64,000 bases of DNA from Neelides folsomi (lineage: Eukaryota; Arthropoda; Collembola; Neelipleona; Neelidae): contig JAQGBZ010000026.1 in the NCBI GenBank assembly GCA_034687125.1, positions 62,001 through 126,000 of the forward strand, given 5' to 3'. Each line of letters starts with the position of its first letter. The stretch's first letter is position 1. Below, in pieces: positions 53,775 to 63,384 of this stretch. Both the position numbers and the translations under genes were made by a program. The notes under the pieces are model-generated. The model was not told the origin of the DNA and did not search any database. It was given only the letters and a program-made list of their open reading frames with translations.

Positions 53775-56012
53775 CTAAAACGTGTGAGGCTCGAGAGTGA
53801 GATCTTCTTGGGATGAGGAGGACACAAGTGTGGCGGCAGACCCCGTCCCGCTCGACCACATTGCCGGGTCAGTGCCAGAAGATGAGTAAAGGCCGAGTTC
53901 TTCTGGGCGGTCGCCCTCGAGGGAGTCGGCCGACGTGACCATGGCCTGGCCCAACCCATCGTCCTTTGATTTCCCCCCGAGTGAATCCACCGAGTCGGTC
54001 ATTTTGGTTGAGATGGAAGGGAGGGATCCTTGGGGAAGCTCCAGGGAATCCGTCATCACGTTCCCTCCGTACTTTGTCTCAATCTCCGTGAGAGAATCTG
54101 TCATTCGAGCTTCCCCTTGCCCCCCAGCTAGAGAATCTCCCGAAGTGGACATTTTCTTATTCGGCTCCAAAAGTTCTTCAAGCGAGTCTCGAGACACTTC
54201 CATAATGTTCCGCTTCTCCTTCTTCTTCCCATCTGTCCCTTCCTCGAGGGAATCTCCCGAACAGGTCATTCGCTTATTGAGTAATTCTGCCCTGCTGCTC
54301 TGGCTTGGATATCGAAATTCTAAACTCGACTCTGCTGAAGTTGTCCCAACAATTTCTACTTCACTCCTTCCTGTAGCAGATGCTGTTGTAACGGAATTTG
54401 ATCTGGTCGAAGATAAAGAATTCAAATCTGGAGATCTTGGGTCATCAACCACCGTTGAAGAAAAGAATATCATGGGGTCAATAGCCTGCTCGCAATATTC
54501 TGGGACTTCGGTGATTTCTGGCGAATCCTCAACTAACTCAAAAGTCCCACTGTTCGAAGCCCCGCTTAAGTATTCTCTCATGAGCCGTTTCTTCTCATCG
54601 TCTGATTCCCCCAAATCATCGTCTCCTTCATATGGATCCATTTCCCCGCATAACTCCGTCTCATCTGACTCTTCCGACACTTGGGATTCGTGTCCCTCCT
54701 CGATCTCTGACAACGAAGGATCATTTTTGATCTCGTCCTCCAGGGCCGACTCCAATCGTTCGAATTCATTCAACGAGCAGGAACTTTCTCTTGAGCCGGG
54801 GCGCACCTTTTCCCCATTCCCGTTCTTGGTGAACCCGAGGCTCTCGTCCAAAGAACTCAAACTGAGAACCGACTTGGGAGAATTCTTCAAACTCCCTTCC
54901 TCCTCAATGTCCTCCAAATTGTGCTGGAGCTGCATGGCACGCTCGTAAATTGAGAAAGTGGGAGCTGGCGGAAGTTGATTTATGAATTCCTCAGGAATGT
55001 CATCGTCGTCGTCATCATCATCCTCATCTTTTGTCAGTTGGCGATCCATATCAAATGATGAGCCCGGGTAATAAACAATCCGCTTTCGTTCCTCTACAGG
55101 AGAATAACCCGGTTCGGGCGTGATGGGCCTTTCGATCGGATCCTCAACATCCTCTGACTCGCCACGACATTTCAAGAATAAATGAGAAATTTCATCTGCT
55201 TCTTCCTCCTCTCCGAACACTCCCGGGTAGTTTCCTTTTCCTCCCACATCCATCATTTTCAAACTCTCATCCTCGATGTTGCTCCGTTCCTCTGTGCCAT
55301 AAAGGAGAGAATCGCTACTCCAGGATTTGCTCTCCGACCTTCGGTGTTTTTTCCCGTTTACATATTGTCGAACCAAAGGCTCATGAACGTGAATATTCCC
55401 TTCCTGGTCATCAGCAATTTCGGGTTCTCCCCTAACCCTTGCCTCGTAAGTTGTTTCTACTTGTGTGGATACCGTTGTGCCTGAATTGGAAGAAGTGAGG
55501 GTGACGGGGAGCCCGCGGCCTGTTGGCGGTTCCTCGTTGCTTGGTCGTCGAGCCTCACATTGAACATCTCTAACTGACACTATATGACCTCCTGACCCAC
55601 TCAACAAACTCAAATTTTCCTCATCCTGAATTTGGCCTAATGAGATTTGAGATGCGACGAGGGTTTCCGACCCGCTGAGGTCTGATGAGAGTGAGCCTAA
55701 ATGTGATTCAGAGGAAGAGGCGGCAGAGACGGCCGATTGGGCAGTTTGATATTCCGACCCTCCTGAAGGAGTCGATGAGAAATTGTTTGAGACCTGGCCG
55801 AGGAGCGAGGAATCCCATGACACAGGGCGGGTTGGGTCGTCAGATGTGGATTTTTGGTCTTCGGCAGCTGTGAAAAATTCTCCTGATGAGGAGGATCGAA
55901 CGGTGTGAGCTTCTGGTGTGGCTGTTCCTCCTGTTGCCCTTCCGGATGAAGAGGCGCGGACAACCGTGGAACTTCCCGAACCTCCAATTTCTTTTCTGTC
56001 TGTGCTTCCACT
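53775..56012 (-). CDS. Acidic Ser-rich giant exon (3' coding exon)
   Basis: An open exon of 745 codons is entered in phase 0 after ATAAATAG and stops with TAG after EPHTF. No folded domain is seen; it is low in hydrophobic residues and rich in Ser, Glu, Asp and Gly. It begins SGSTDRKEIGGSG; VRSSSSGEFFTAAEDQ and SEYQTAQSAVSAASSSESHL follow. An eight-Asp run (about 55005-55030) precedes IPEEF, and near the end seven copies of an M-x-x-S-x-DSL motif occur (53916-54269). Many Ser sit next to acidic residues, as in casein-kinase-2 sites. It continues from YK of exon 56873-56197. The composition and DSL repeats recall the disordered tails of arthropod ankyrin-2/giant ankyrins, but this is from memory and no ankyrin domain is in the window. 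Confidence 0.7.
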   Translation of the reverse strand, partial: SGSTDRKEIGGSGSSTVVRASSSGRATGGTATPEAHTVRSSSSGEFFTAAEDQKSTSDDPTRPVSWDSSLLGQVSNNFSSTPSGGSEYQTAQSAVSAASSSESHLGSLSSDLSGSETLVASQISLGQIQDEENLSLLSGSGGHIVSVRDVQCEARRPSNEEPPTGRGLPVTLTSSNSGTTVSTQVETTYEARVRGEPEIADDQEGNIHVHEPLVRQYVNGKKHRRSESKSWSSDSLLYGTEERSNIEDESLKMMDVGGKGNYPGVFGEEEEADEISHLFLKCRGESEDVEDPIERPITPEPGYSPVEERKRIVYYPGSSFDMDRQLTKDEDDDDDDDDIPEEFINQLPPAPTFSIYERAMQLQHNLEDIEEEGSLKNSPKSVLSLSSLDESLGFTKNGNGEKVRPGSRESSCSLNEFERLESALEDEIKNDPSLSEIEEGHESQVSEESDETELCGEMDPYEGDDDLGESDDEKKRLMREYLSGASNSGTFELVEDSPEITEVPEYCEQAIDPMIFFSSTVVDDPRSPDLNSLSSTRSNSVTTASATGRSEVEIVGTTSAESSLEFRYPSQSSRAELLNKRMTCSGDSLEEGTDGKKKEKRNIMEVSRDSLEELLEPNKKMSTSGDSLAGGQGEARMTDSLTEIETKYGGNVMTDSLELPQGSLPSISTKMTDSVDSLGGKSKDDGLGQAMVTSADSLEGDRPEELGLYSSSGTDPAMWSSGTGSAATLVSSSSQEDLTLEPHTF
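53916..54269 (-). repeat. Seven protein-level DSL repeats
   Basis: Within the last coding exon, similar units recur on average about every 18 residues: MTCSGDSLEE, MEVSRDSLEE, MSTSGDSLAG, MTDSLTEIE, MTDSLELPQ, MTDSVDSLGG and MVTSADSLEG. At the DNA level they have diverged, so this is an old protein repeat, probably a set of linear binding or phosphorylation motifs. Confidence 0.8.
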
Positions 56013-56196
56013 CTATTTATAAAAAAATATTTTTAATATACTCATAAAACACTTTTAAATACAAATTAGATTTAAAAAACTCGAGAAAATAATAAATTGA
56101 TGTGTTTAATGGAGTTAATGGACAAAGATTAAAAAAATTGTTAAAAAATAATTTATTATGTCGACGACTAATTTAAATGTTAATTCAATTATTTAC

Positions 56197-56873
56197 CTTG
56201 TACATGGATCTTTGTGGCTCAGGAGATGAAACATCTCCGGTAGAAGCCAATTCCTCATCCGTAATGTCACAACTTGGTGGGTCTGAAAATCTTTTTTCTA
56301 GTCCGAGATCCGCTCCATATTTCTCTCCAACTGTCATTTCAATATCGTCGAGCAAATGAGCAGCCGCCCGTTTGATTTCCTCATTGTGGGCTTCTTTCTC
56401 ATTTCTCTCCAATTCGCTCTTCTCACTTTCCTCGCATCTGGACGAGGGCGGTGAAATTGAAGAAGTTCGTCGGTCAATTGAAGACTCTTGTCTCAAAATG
56501 ACGCTCTCAATTGAGTCGCCTGAAATGGCTGACGTCTCGCCACCGAACAAAACCCGTTTTTGGGATGAGGAAGCTTGGGATGCTTCCGATCCACCTTGTT
56601 CCAACTCATCGTCCGTGTCGAGGAAAATTGCTTCCTTGCTCCGCTCAACTTCATAGGGACTTGGGGTTCGGTGAACGGTGGGCTTGGAATCCAAATCAAC
56701 CTTTTCTGTCCCGAGGAATCCTGAGTTCTCATATGCCTCTTCTTCAAAGGATGAGACGGATTCTCTTTTCCGTTTCTCAACTTCTTCTTTGTCTTTGGCA
56801 GACCAGAAGGCCTTCCGTTCCCCAAACGTCCCTACACTCTCGACGACACGAGAAGGAGACGCAGACACATCCA
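56197..56873 (-). CDS. Acidic gene, middle exon
   Basis: The exon has a strong polypyrimidine acceptor (CTCTCTCAG), enters in phase 1, and leaves in phase 0 at a good donor (TACAAG|GTAAAT) that fits exon 56012 directly. It encodes about 225 residues starting DVSASPSRVVESVGTFGERK, with HRTPSPYEVERSKEAIFLDT, an Arg/Glu-rich helix (CEESEKSELERNEKEAHNEE) and AAAHLLDDIEMTVGEKYGAD. There is no recognised domain. The segment EEIKRAAAHLLDDIEMTV could form one amphipathic helix and be a docking site (inference). Confidence 0.7.
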
Positions 56874-58058
56874 CTGAGAGAGCAGCATGAAGGAATCACA
56901 TTCATTTCAATTTACTTCCCATTTTACTTTCCTACCCCAATTTAAATCCACGACCTCACACTTTATTTAATCCCACCATCAATATTTCTCACTCTTTAAT
57001 TTAATAAAATTAAATGTGTCGAATTAATATCCATTTATATTGTAATTTTCTTAAATTACCAAATACTGATATTACCTATTTAAAATATATAAAATAATTA
57101 TATTCTATTAAAGTTTTTATCAAATGATTAAAGCTGTCTTGAGATGCTTCACCCTTAATATGAATATTATAAATATTTTTACAATACAAATAGAAGAATA
57201 AAATGTAAACCTATCTTACTTACATGCGTATGTACTTATGTAACTATAATACAATATTTATATGTTTGGATAATAAATGTGCAAATGTATAAGAAAGTAA
57301 AAAAAGTGTTGGTTTAAAAAGAGAGCGAATCTTCGGCTGTGAATCCTCGGATAGAGGAGAAAGATAATTATAATTTGTTGTCTGTCATGGACTCGGGAGG
57401 AAAAGGCCCATTCATCAATCGGTTTAGGAAGAAGAAGAAGATGGATTGTGTTGATCGAACCAAGAAATGTCAACTCTCACCATCTATTTATTTCCCTTTT
57501 TTGTTCTCTTAAAGTAGCTTTCCCCTTCCTTCCGCTTTCCACGCGACATGCAAATGTGTAAAAAACCAATTCGACCTCAAGGCACAAAGGCAAACATTGA
57601 CACAAAACTGCCTGCGGAACAAATACTCAGTCAAATAGATTTGACATAATGATTTTTTTTATAATTCTACAAAAGTTAATTTTTATTACTTTAAAATATT
57701 TAAATATTACGAATTCTGTTAAAAAGTCCAAATAGTAATCAATTAATTAAATCAAATTATGATTGTTAAAAATCAATTCAAGATAAATTGATATTTTGAT
57801 CCTTTTTTATTATAAAAAAATCTAGTAAAAGTCATGAATTAACCAAAGTTGCATTTTTGCAATCATAAGCATTTTGCATAAAGTTGCATTAAAATGGCAA
57901 GTTTAAAATGTTGAACATAAGCAAAAAATTTGCATACGATTTGTAATACAAATGAGTTAATAAAAAACAAAACTGCATGGGGTTAAAATTTTAAAAAGCA
58001 GTAAATAAAAATGCAAAAAAAATAATAACGTACCTACAAATAAAAGTAAAAAAGAGGT
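56874..58058 (-). other. Intron of the acidic gene
   Basis: This AT-rich stretch lies between two acidic exons. Short frames at 57258-57473 and around 57300-57600 resemble nothing known. It would be the intron joining exon 59122-58109 to exon 56873, or, if the frame instead stops at 58059, partly a 3' untranslated region. Confidence 0.45.
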
Positions 58059-59122
58059 TCATTTGTCCTCCTCGTCTTCTTCCTCCTTCGAATTGGCCCT
58101 CTGTTGACCTCCCTTATTCTTCTTCTTCTTTTTCTTATTATTCTTCTTTGGAGGAGTATTTTTTGATGACTCGGGTGGTGGTGTTACTTCTTCCTTCACC
58201 TGCTCTGTCGACTCTTCCTCTCCTCCTTCAGTTCCCATCGTCACGTCTGATTCTAAGGACATTTGAGGCTCTTCGGGGATTTCGGGTGCATTTGTTTTTT
58301 CAGAAACTTCTAAATTATCAAGTTCTTGGTGTGTATGAGAGATTTCGGATGTTTCCTCTGCACCGCTCGAAGGTTCTTGAGCAGCCAGAATTTCCGAGTG
58401 TCTCTCGGCCTCTTCGAATTCGAGCCTTTCCAACTCTTCGATTTCCTCTGCCTCGTCTAGGTCCATTTCCCTCGGGAACCGCTGCGGACTGAGGCTTTTT
58501 TCCCTTGACGCTTCCTCGGTTCTCACCCGACTCAGCAACTCTTCCCCGTTGTTGAGAGAGGCCAGGGCCTCGGCAATGATATTGTCCACAATTTCACCTC
58601 CAAACTGCTCCGCTCCACTGGCAATCTCCTCGAAGTAAGGAGAATCTTGGAATTGGAATTTATTGGCATTGTTGTCTTCGTCGGACTCGTAGTCGGCCTT
58701 CTCTTCTCCAGAATGTAAGTTGGGATGAAATTCCTCGTCGATGGGGCTTGGAATTTTCTCGTTAGTGTTTCCGAGAAGGTTGAAACTATCCGAACTTGTG
58801 TGTTGATCTCCGGGAATTCGGATTTCATCTTCGTCCTCATCTGGGAAAGAGAGGCGTTCGTGCTTAATTTCCTCCTCTCCTCGGTCTTCATCGGTGATCT
58901 CAACTATGTCGACTCCTCCATTACTTCCTCTCCTCTGGGTTGAAGAATCGGATTTGTGGCTTGTGAAAGTCGTGGTGGTTTCTGTGCGTCCTCCCGGACC
59001 AGAACTACTCACGGTCCTCATGCACCCTTCGAAGTAGTGGGAATCTCCTGGCATCGTCTCTAACATTTCCTCTATTTCTACTCTCGAGGTTCTGTTGTCC
59101 ATATTTTCCATTGGACTGGGAT
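58059..59122 (-). CDS. Acidic gene, exon with Lys-rich end
   Basis: The exon is entered in phase 1 after CGTTAG and encodes DPSPMENMDNRTSRVEIEEM, SSSGPGGRTETTTTFTSHKS, then long Glu/Asp-rich stretches (for example EEIEELERLEFEEAERHSEI). It ends with a basic run of six Lys (KKNNKKKKKKNKGG). Two outcomes are possible: the frame goes on to a TGA at 58059, giving a C-terminus of acidic residues and DK; or a weak donor (GGGAG|GTCAAC, last base 58109) joins it in phase 1 to exon 56873. No domain is recognised. Upstream it joins exon 60755-59739 in phase 1. Confidence 0.65.
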
Positions 59123-59712
59123 CTAACGAAAAATAATAAGAAAAAATAATAAAAACATAAATAATTGAATAAAAATTCTCATTTTCCCTTGAAAAGGATT
59201 GGAATTGATAATATTAAAAAGTTAATGAGAAGAAAAAATGAAAAGTACGTAATAAAGAAATATTAATATCCTTCCACCAACCCCAACTATATTACATTAA
59301 ATACCTTGTTAGTACCAATAAAAATTAATTTTTTCAAAAAATCACATTAATTCACGTTATTGAAATTAATAAAATATAAAAACTTTACTAAAAATAATTA
59401 ATAAATGATTATTAATTATGTACATTAATAAAACATCACAAATGTTCTGGCAAACACAAATTATCAATCTTAGTGCTTTGAGTCTTTTAGTGATTACCAT
59501 TACATGTTATTTGTTTGTTCAAATTAATTATAAAAACAATAATCCAAATATTAAGTTTAGTAATAACATAAATAATAAATTAAAAATAATCAACTGTTCT
59601 AATTTACAATTGAATCAAGGGTTAAAATTGACAATTTTAATATTCGAGGTGAATGGTTTACAAGTATCAAGTCAACATTGACACATATGGGAAATGCACA
59701 TGTTTTAATGCA
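59123..59712 (-). other. Intron of the acidic gene
   Basis: AT-rich intron DNA of about 0.6 kb between two acidic exons. A plus-strand frame at 59418-59681 is Asn/Ile-rich, typical of chance frames in AT-rich DNA. Nothing else is seen. Confidence 0.5.
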
Positions 59713-60755
59713 TTAAGAAAGTATTTTATTTTCCAAACCTCCAAGTTTTGACCCTTGAAACCGGACCACGAGTTTTTGTGTTAGAATAGGGGACTCTGTG
59801 CGATCATCATAATCATAATCATCAACTTCTTCAACGCCTTCATCGTCCTGATGATCTCGTAAGGAGGAAGTGGACGGAGAAGCTCCACGCTCATGAAGTA
59901 AAACTTCTCTCAAACTTCGAATTTCAACACTTTCCCTTCCATTTTCCGAAGTCCTCACCAATAATTTGATTTCTGCATGAATCGGACTCGCCTTCCCATC
60001 ATTGTCTGTGTCAAGAATAATAATCGGACTTCTATTGGCTGTCGGACTCTTCAATGGCTCCGCTAATTGTTTACTCAATTTCTGTTTCTTTTTAAACGAA
60101 GATTCCCTACTAGTTCCCGGGCTCTCAACCGGTAAATCAGGGAGATTGCCTTTTTTAGACAAATACAGGGGTTCTTCAATTGAGATCTTTTCCTGCAAAG
60201 TATCAATTTCTTCTTCAATCTTTACTTCAATTCGATTCTCCATCTTCGGCTCGGATTTCTCTCTAAAGAATTCCTCGACTGAGTCCCCTCTTGGAAATTC
60301 AGCAGCCAAATTGTCATTTTTCTCAACTCGTCGCATTTCCCCAACTCCTGAGCTGGGCGGTTCGGTTTTCCGCTCCAAACTCTCGTCCGATTTGGAAATA
60401 TTATATTCTTGGGCCATCCTCATTTCCCCAGAATCATGACATGGGAAAGTTGTGTCAACATTTTGTTCTTTTCCGTCTTCCATTTCCCTTTCCACTCTTT
60501 CTCTTTGAGCTTCTAAAATTTCAAACCTTTCATCAAGGAACTCGGGATCCATTTGAAAATCATTTTTGGGGAAGCGAGGCGCAAAGTCAAAGGCTTCACT
60601 CTTCTCTGGAGTGGGAGTGCCAATTTCAAATATAACCCTTTTCGTTGTTTCATCACTCACTTTCTCAGTCCTCGTCGGCTCACTTTCAATTTCACATTTC
60701 ACATCAACCCCCTCACCAGACTCATGTTGTTCTTGTGGGCCTTCCCCTTCAATTC
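59713..60755 (-). CDS. Acidic gene, Glu/Arg-rich exon
   Basis: The preferred acceptor is AAACAAAG just before 60755 (phase 1), giving IEGEGPQEQHESGEGVDVKC; this joins the small exon 61429-61379 in phase. The body is charged and low in hydrophobics, with FLDERFEILEAQRERVEREM, PRGDSVEEFFREKSEPKMEN, a basic spot (SFKKKQKLSKQLAEPLKSP) and a more ordered-looking part (SPIIILDTDNDGKASPIHAE, IKLLVRTS, VEIRSLREVLLHE) near its end. A weak donor (TTGGAG|GTTTGG, last base 59739) leads in phase 1 to exon 59122; read through, the frame stops at 59713. No known domain. Confidence 0.65.
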
Positions 60756-61378
60756 CTTTGTTTACAATACACCAAATGAATTTCCTCTCAAAAAAGGGGA
60801 ACACAAAGCAAATAAATTATATGAGGTGGAATCATGGTGGAAAATTAAACAAAGCGAAATAACCAAATGTGAGCAAGCGAATATAACTAATATGAGTATT
60901 TAAGTACTGCTTATATGTAATATTATATATGTATAGTAGATATAAATAGTTATACTATTATAAATTTAATATTAAACTAAAAGTGAAAATAACTATTTTA
61001 TATTTATTTGAGTTAGCATTGTAAAATGGCTTAATTTAACTCTAAAACTTATTTATTACCTTTTTAGTAAATGTAGCTTGGATTAAACAACTACGAGGTA
61101 TAATAAATACATTATATTTGAGTGTAAATTTTTAGTCCTCTTTGATTTAGGAAATAATTAGTCGAAGGCTAATAAAACGCTTCAATTTGGTCCGTATTCA
61201 TTTTGTTTCTCAATATTAGTTATTAATATTCAACTCTGGATATTTTATATGTAGTATGCCTACAATAAGTCTATGAGAGTTAGAATAGCGAATAATTAAA
61301 GAGAAGATTAGAGTTGATATCATTCGTGTGTGGATCGATTGGAGAAGAATCATGCAAAGAGAAGGAAAGGAAGCTCAC
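60756..61378 (-). other. Intron of the acidic gene
   Basis: AT-rich intron of about 0.6 kb between exon 61429-61379 and exon 60755. The frame of the next exon stays open upstream to 60804, but those extra codons are hydrophobic (RKFIWCIVNK) and unlike the protein, so they are taken as intron. Nothing else is seen. Confidence 0.5.
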
Positions 61379-61429
61379 CTGATGTAGAAAGAGAATCAGG
61401 AGCGAGGGATCCTCCAGCACTTTCGCGTT
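61379..61429 (-). CDS. Acidic gene, 51-nt micro-exon
   Basis: A short exon stands between a strong acceptor (GTTTTTAG) and a strong donor (ACATCAG|GTGAGC). It is in phase 1 on both sides, so it can be included or skipped without changing the frame. It encodes RESAGGSLAPDSLSTS, again with a DSL motif. A symmetric micro-exon like this is a natural alternative exon. Confidence 0.65.
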
Positions 61430-62148
61430 CTAAAAACAATTAAATTATGTCAATTTAAATCCTTCTTTTAAACAACGTTCACATTACAGAGACTCACAAA
61501 TAAATACAAGACAAAGACGATCTCAATGGGAATTAAATTACCTTGCTCGGGATATAGAGCACACTCTACTCTTAATATTTACATATTTCAACAAGAGGTA
61601 TACTAATTATGGTGTTAATTAGTTGAACAAAATAAGGAACTCATCTTTGGACAACATGAATGTCAAAGAGAAAAGGAGTTTTGATATCAAGTCACATCAT
61701 TTATCAAACAAATAAGGAGAATAATGAATAAACAATGAACGCTTAATTCTATGCAGATTTTATTTGGAGAAGCTCAAGCTGAATTTAAGCAATAAACATG
61801 AAGGATGAATAACAAAAAAGTTTTTTATACGAAATAAAATAAAACTTAAATTAATTACAGGTAAATTATGTACCTACAAAAATGTTTGCTTCTAAAATGT
61901 TAGTTTATTAATGTTATTAAATGCTTATGTATGTAATTGTATTTATGTACATATTTGTATGTGTTGGTAAGTAAGTTAGCTAAACTAACTTTAAGTATTA
62001 ATGATAGTTATGTTTAATAACTTTATAGTGATTGTGTGTTATACGTGAGTATTTTAAATGCATGAGTTAGGTTAGTAAAACTAATTGCTCGTTAAATAAA
62101 GCGAATTAGTGAAGTTGATTTTAAAATAAGTATTTTTTAAGTTAAACT
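61430..62148 (-). other. Intron of the acidic gene
   Basis: This 0.7-kb AT-rich intron separates the micro-exon and the large 5' exon of the window. No gene or bounded repeat is seen in it. Confidence 0.5.
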
Positions 62149-63384
62149 TTAATCTGTTAAACCTCGCTTCCTTTTCATCATTTGCTTTCTCCTGATCCTT
62201 CTCGCCTTCGCAATATTTGAAGTTGCTGAAGAGGTTTCAAGAGGAAGGACAATCGTCACAGTCCCTTTGTCAAAATCGGAAATTTCATTTTTTCGCCCTT
62301 CCCGAACTCCACCTTCTATTTCCCTCACTGAAGTTCGATCAATTGAATCCAACGACAAACTCCGTTCAACCTCGTCTTTATGGAAAATATGTGTTTTCCC
62401 GAAATCCTCGCAATCAACTTCACTTTCTCCCTCAACCCCATCCATTTCCTCGACATCGGTATCCAAATCATCTCCACCAGTTACTCCCAGAAAAGAACTC
62501 CCCTTAATGGAATTAGCTGAATTCCCTTTCCCACCTGAATTCCCCTGCCCACCTGATTTCCTCCCCCGAAACATCATTTTCCCTTCCTGTAATTTAGGAA
62601 TGATTTTCCTTTCATTCTCTTCCTCTGCAGATGAATAAATATCTTCAGTGTCGGTTAATTCAAGATAAGCCGCATCGGTAATTTTCAACAAATCCTCTTT
62701 CATATCTTTCTTTTCTCCTAAAATACTTTTGATCGATTTTCCTTCTTTCCCCTCTTCCTGAATATCAAATTCGTCAATGTCAAATTCGTCAATGTCAAAT
62801 TCAACATCGGTGAGAATGGGATCATCATCCTTCACACTCGAATTAACGTCACTTTCCCTCTTAATGCCCTGTTCAGATTGAACAACCCGTTGATTCATTT
62901 CTCCATTTACATCCTCCCCGCCCTCGCTATCTCCCTCGACATCCTCTAAATCCGTCCCTAGTTCATTCGAATCTAAAACCACCATTTGCGGAACATGGAG
63001 TAAATAATGGTGAGAATTTCCCTCGTCGCCCTCCACGGACAAATTCCCGCCAAACTTCCCCAAATCAATGGCCCGGGAGACATGTGGTATTGGTTGATTT
63101 TCCAATTCCTCATCTCCTGATTCTCCTGATGCAATCTCAAAGTCCGTGAGGTCGGCAGGGGAGCCGTTTGGAGGCTCAAGAAGTCTATTTCTTCCCTCAC
63201 CCGCCTCATTATGATAACAAGGTCTCTCGTTAGCCTCGCCCTCGACAAACTCCACGTCTGTGAGAGGCTCAAGGAAGGAAATTGGAGAAAGACGCGTCGT
63301 ATCCGGAAGATCTTGGAGTTGGTCTGGCGAACCCAAGCCACCACTCCAACCGTTCATCTCTTCAGAAATTGCCATATTTAATTC
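62149..63384 (-). CDS. Acidic gene, TDxE-repeat exon (5' end outside window)
   Basis: The exon is entered in phase 0 after CCTTCTAG and encodes about 407 residues starting ELNMAISEEMNGWSGGLGSP. It is extremely acidic and carries a recurring TD-V/F/T/L-E motif: EPLTDVEFVEGE, ADLTDFEIASGE, LGTDLEDVEGD, ILTDVEFDIDEF, LELTDTEDIYSS and LDTDVEEMDG. The end is basic (RRIRRKQMMKRKRG). A weak donor (AAGCGAG|GTTTAA, last base 62163) joins the micro-exon in phase 1; without splicing the frame stops at 62149 after GLTD. As the exon is entered in phase 0 with no upstream start in the window, more exons must lie beyond 64000, unless Met4 is the start of a short isoform. The protein family is not established; an arthropod giant-ankyrin tail is one guess. 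Confidence 0.65.
   Translation of the reverse strand, partial: ELNMAISEEMNGWSGGLGSPDQLQDLPDTTRLSPISFLEPLTDVEFVEGEANERPCYHNEAGEGRNRLLEPPNGSPADLTDFEIASGESGDEELENQPIPHVSRAIDLGKFGGNLSVEGDEGNSHHYLLHVPQMVVLDSNELGTDLEDVEGDSEGGEDVNGEMNQRVVQSEQGIKRESDVNSSVKDDDPILTDVEFDIDEFDIDEFDIQEEGKEGKSIKSILGEKKDMKEDLLKITDAAYLELTDTEDIYSSAEEENERKIIPKLQEGKMMFRGRKSGGQGNSGGKGNSANSIKGSSFLGVTGGDDLDTDVEEMDGVEGESEVDCEDFGKTHIFHKDEVERSLSLDSIDRTSVREIEGGVREGRKNEISDFDKGTVTIVLPLETSSATSNIAKARRIRRKQMMKRKRGLTD
62761..62803 (-). repeat. 15-bp coding tandem repeat
   Basis: Nearly three copies of a 15-bp unit encode FDIDE-FDIDE-FDIQE within the TDxE exon. The two full copies are identical at DNA level, so the tandem is young compared with the surrounding diverged repeats and probably varies in copy number between individuals. 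Confidence 0.85.

Noticed and set aside
53935-54948. Long plus-strand open frame of 337 codons opposite the acidic giant exon
   Set aside because: It is the antisense of Ser/Glu/Asp codons (TCN, GAN read backwards), which rarely give stops. The product is Ser/Phe/Pro-rich without a domain, and the minus frame has proper splice sites and protein repeats.
55823-55823. Start of the giant exon at a GTG codon (SWDSSLLGQ)
   Set aside because: The frame is open further upstream to a proper acceptor at 56012 and joins the preceding exon in phase 0; no start is needed here.
60002-60903. Plus-strand frames opposite the acidic exon at 59.7-60.8 kb
   Set aside because: Antisense shadows with no splice context and no domain; the minus-strand exon joins its neighbours in phase.
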